Shown here: piece by piece, positions 60,801 through 64,000 of the stretch | Numbering within the stretch: the stretch's first letter is position 1 | Layout: each line of letters starts with the position of its first letter | Source: Inonotus obliquus | Taxonomy: Eukaryota > Basidiomycota > Agaricomycetes > Hymenochaetales > Hymenochaetaceae | NCBI GenBank assembly: GCA_032164295.1 | Contig: JAJHTX010000012.1 | Coordinates: 1,612,001 to 1,676,000 of the forward strand | Length of the DNA: 64,000 nucleotides | Direction: 5' to 3' | Program-made: the position numbers and the translations under genes | Notes under the pieces: generated by a model | Told to the model about the DNA's origin: nothing | Databases searched by the model: none | The model's input: only the letters and a program-made list of their open reading frames with translations

Positions 60801-61234
60801 TAATACACCGAAGAATAATGAACGCACTCGATGTAACTAATCAAGCTCTTACATTCCTTCCTTATCTTCTGTTCCAATTTCTTCATTGCGGCAGGCGACC
60901 TGATTATAGTTTTCTTGCAACTTTTTCCAAACTCGTCTCCGAGTCGACAACATTCCCAGCACCGGCACGGGTAGGGATGCCAAATAGTCGCGGCGATGAT
61001 CTCGGCACGTAGTTGTCTAATCCTTTGTGCCGTAGGGAGAGGACCCATGCCGAATCTCGCTGCAATTCCATCAACAAATCGTTCGACGTATCGACCCGCG
61101 AAGCAATAAAAATTGTCGACGGCGCGACCAGGACCAGTTAAGTCACTAGCTGTCGAGTCCGCATCCGAATTTGAGCATATCAGCCTCAACTCTGGATGGT
61201 CCTGGTGAGATGGATCAAAGCCAACATCGTCCAT
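57851..61234 (-). CDS. Array gene copy C: tail-anchored acidic protein, borderline intact
   Basis: Same plan as copy B, beginning MDDVGFDPSHQDH at 61234. Conserved blocks are DLTGPGRAVDNFYCFAGRYV, HPYPCRCWECC (the same H-x3-C-x-C-x2-C spacing as B), NYEGLQPILKELVCPLRR, ITIEEAFAAGYSAEEIYPPD and the anchor FVYLISLVLAFVLGQYLG. Two problems appear. An 88-bp tandem duplication in exon 4 shifts the frame unless a new 49-bp intron (60008-59960) is removed. A one-base loss at the start of exon 7 (near 58363) shifts the frame unless a weak downstream acceptor (GGGAG near 58345) is used. With both splices it would be functional. Without the second, the membrane anchor is lost. Confidence 0.6.
59906..60086. 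repeat. Imperfect tandem duplication inside copy C exon 4
   Basis: Two units of 88 and about 93 bp, each starting GCCACGCATAAGTACGTT on +, are found only in copy C. The second unit supplies donor GTACTT and acceptor CAACTAG for a possible new intron. Confidence 0.75.
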
Positions 61235-63152
61235 GATCAAGAGAGAGACACAGGGAAGAAGTAGAGGTGGGGAACCGTACCAACTGGAACACGACTCTTA
61301 TCTCAACAGATACACCGCAATGCGATGTAGCCGGACAATAGTCAGAGCATCAGCATCGCCCACTATCAACGATAGACGCCAGAAGATCGATCACAATACA
61401 GTACAACTCACATGCTTGGTACACGAGTGATTTCCAGCATTGGCGCATTGGCGCCAAGGCAGTACAATTATCATCCAACAACGAGTCTTCAACCCTAGTC
61501 TCCAACAAGGAGGGACCTTATTGATTTTGATATGATCATCTTGATAACACAAGAGAAACGAGAAAACTGTGACAGGAGCTGCGGCTGCTACGGATGGGAA
61601 ACAGACAAAGGGAGACAAGCATCACGATGCCAGTCGCTTAGTCGGTGAATTTTGCGATTTTCAATCTCCGTTTCAGTTCCATGATTGGCTCCAACTTGCT
61701 GGAGTTGGCCTCGAGGTCTGGAGAAAGGTTTTGGGACATCATCCATACTAAGTTGCTGTTCAAGTGACCCCCGATAAGTCCAACACTCTGGTGGCAAACC
61801 AACTTCTAAGCTCTTAGCGGGATCAAACGGACTGAATAAAGACGTGAATGAGCGTTAGTGGTTCATAGATTCACGGTTATATAGGCGAGAACCTTAATAA
61901 AATACAATGGGAACAAGGCCGTACATCGTAGATGCAATATTGTCCCAGCAACGGAAATGTCGGACCACGTCAGAATCCGTCGCTTGTATTCATAAACGAG
62001 CCAGAGGAATCTCAGAGTGCAGATGAAGGCTTGGAGAGAGCAAATTAAGGATATTCGAGATCTTATTTAAGATTGAGAGGAGAGGATTCTCTAGTTGATC
62101 TGTGTGAAAGTGAAAGGACGAGTGCGTGCAAGCTCTCGGTCGATCTCGTCGATCGACGCAGATCACCAACTTTACATAAGTTTGAACAGATTTTCAGCCC
62201 AACTCCAAGTCGCAATGCATCAGCAGTCTCAGAGAATCATCGTTTATTTGTCCATCACACCTCGCCGGACATGTGAAGAAACAAGACGTTATTATCGATA
62301 GACAAGGCTGGAAGAAGCTTGGCTCGAACACAAGCACTTCCGAGTCTTCAGAACTATACGTGGGCGAAGGTATGGCGCAAGAGATGGGTGTGGCATTGCG
62401 CACAAGCTTAGATGAATGTGCAAGGCTTTGGATGATGGTGTAAGTTGGCCTTTTGTCTCTTCCTCAACTACACGTCCATCACTTACTCTATAATCCATTT
62501 CTATTCGGACAACCTCGCCAACAGAGGGCACTGGAGAGTGCACTCTGTCCTCATATCCTCATTCCGGAGTTGCTTCAACCAGGCACCATTCGATTGAGAT
62601 GAGCACGTTCGAGGATTGTTTGAGCGTGAGCGATGTATCTTGGAGTCTCAGGCTACTTCACCTCTAAATTTTTCTGCTTTTTGGAATCGCCAAGTCCTGC
62701 CTCAACAACCATCTCGATGGGAGAGTCCCGAAACATCATTCCTGCCCGATATCTGGTGTTTTAGCTTCTGCAGGATCTCGGACTTCACTTCTCTCCTTCG
62801 GATACATCTCCTCTTCCTCTGCATCTGCCTCGTCTTCCGTTTGGACCTTATGTAAGGATGGATAGGAGTTGGCTCTGTATCAGGTATAACCCCGTGCCTT
62901 GGCTACCACCATTGACGAGCTGGCACATACGAAGAGTCGTTCTTACTTCCAACAAGTTGTCTCAATGGAGGCCTTAAACCGATGAGCGTGCTTAGTAGAA
63001 CAGGTCAGTGAACACTGTACATGTGATTAGTCTCAAATACAATGAATGACAAAACTTCATCAATCCCACGCAGCGTGGACGCCCCGAATCACGCCTTTTC
63101 TAGATTTCTGCCGTTACTATTAGACCACGAGTAGCTTCGTCATTAAAACGCT
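61235..63152. repeat. Array spacer between copies C and D
   Basis: Carries diverged versions of the spacer blocks (61430-61700 and 62295-62460) and the 3' flank of copy D. Short frames are not conserved as proteins. No gene called. Confidence 0.5.
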
Positions 63153-64000
63153 TTAACCCAAATACGTCCCCAAAACGGATGCAAGGACGAGATCGATCAG
63201 GTACGCGAATCGCTCCGAGATGGCAATGTTCGATTGCCAACACTGTTCTCCTTCTAAACGAACAAGTCCGTTTGCTTTGGTTCGACAGTCTCTGGAGCAA
63301 TCTGGCAATGTGACTGAGAAGTACAGCACCTTTGACTTCATCTTCACCTCTGAGTAAGCCACCATCCCCACCGTCTTCGATTCGACTAGTAGGCATGTTC
63401 ACCTTCGAACCTCGATCAGTATCCACCAATCTCTTATGACCATTCCCATCAATACTGGATTTCCCTCCCCCCTCCATCATCTTCACCCAGGTTCCCAACT
63501 CCATATGGACCATCGTTTCTCGATACTGAGCTTCCGCTTCCGGATATCGTTTCGGCTTTATTTGCATGCTATTTTCAGGGTTGTGCCTCGTCCTCGATGT
63601 TTTTTCTCAATAGCCGCCAAAGGTCTCGTTGCGTTCAGCTCAGCGTATACTTAATCCAACACATATTCGTTAGTCCAGCTTGATCTTATTGGTACAAACT
63701 GAGCGATACTCACTTTCATCGTCATTCAGCGAGAGACCATTTCGGCGTCTAGTTCCGCTATAATCACCAGTTCGTCCCCTTCCGAAACCTTCTCGAATAG
63801 GTCGTTAGTTCTATCCGGTCCGATAGCAGACGATTCTGCCCTGTCGTCTTCCAGGTCACCTAGCTTGTGCGAGTCACCTTCAGGTGATATTAAGCCTTCA
63901 GCATTGTTGGTGGTACTGGATTGACCTACATGTTCATCATGATCGCTCCAGATCGATCCGTCCTCCTGGAAGCTTGATTCTACCGTAGAGGATCCATTAT
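63153..64000 (-). pseudogene. Array gene copy D, 3' part, inactivated; continues beyond the window
   Basis: The last exons of a fourth copy: FQEDGSIWSDHDEHVGQSS, then the acidic region, then the membrane anchor exon (ERFAYLIDLVLASVLGTYLG) ending at 63153. The intron before the anchor is preserved (GTGCTG to GTTTAG). Lesions are a one-base loss near 63770 relative to copy C, and two stops, TGA (63577-63575) and TAG (63571-63569), in the segment where copy B reads TQPCEEHASQ. The N-terminal exons lie outside the window. Probably a pseudogene. Confidence 0.75.

Noticed and set aside
24001..64000. Search by eye for tRNA and rRNA genes
   Set aside because: No cloverleaf with convincing A and B boxes and no rRNA segment was seen. 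A tRNAscan run would be decisive.

Overview
The window reads as nuclear DNA of a filamentous basidiomycete, most likely an Agaricomycete. Genes are split by many 45-90 bp GT-AG introns, transporters and a berberine-bridge-type oxidase occur in duplicated blocks, a divergent G-alpha of the mushroom type is present, and small DNA transposons are common. Exon models below were built by hand. Those whose total closes in frame are RPB9 124 aa, G-alpha 548 aa, alpha/beta hydrolase 334 aa, kinase 959 aa, CYP40 399 aa and array gene B 972 aa.

Layout. 1-22.2 kb is a segmentally duplicated block. It holds four paralogous MFS anion:cation symporter-like genes (three on +, one on -), one FAD-linked oxidase, and two broken copies of an unidentified gene that sits head-to-head with a transporter. 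The segment at about 5.7-10.1 kb recurs inverted at about 22.2-17.6 kb. A 3.35-kb element with ~0.5-kb terminal inverted repeats lies between transporters 2 and 3. It carries a decayed piece of a USP7/UBP15 deubiquitinase gene and has a 196-bp TA-flanked MITE inside one repeat arm.

23.5-41.3 kb is ordinary single-copy sequence: RPB9, a G-alpha subunit lacking the catalytic Gln, a small hypothetical gene, a proline-iminopeptidase-like hydrolase, a coiled-coil protein, a TKL-like protein kinase, a CYP40-type cyclophilin and a small lysine-rich protein.

41.7-46 kb holds two hAT-type MITEs, each with a perfect 8-bp target duplication, on either side of a second copy of the FAD oxidase. That copy lacks the ancestral promoter. 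The promoter instead stands alone at 22.08-22.18 kb and stops at the base where the ATG should be. An inversion of the ~22.8 kb between the two points would reunite them.

47.1-64 kb is a tandem array of four minus-strand copies of a large eight-exon gene that I cannot assign to any family. Its protein (~970 aa) has a Cys/His-rich N-terminal region, a long acidic Ser/Asp/Glu-rich region and a single C-terminal membrane anchor. Copy B is intact by reading frame. Copies A and D carry several frameshifts and stops. Copy C is borderline, with an internal 88-bp duplication that appears to have supplied a new intron. This birth-and-death array is the best candidate for an undescribed system in the window.
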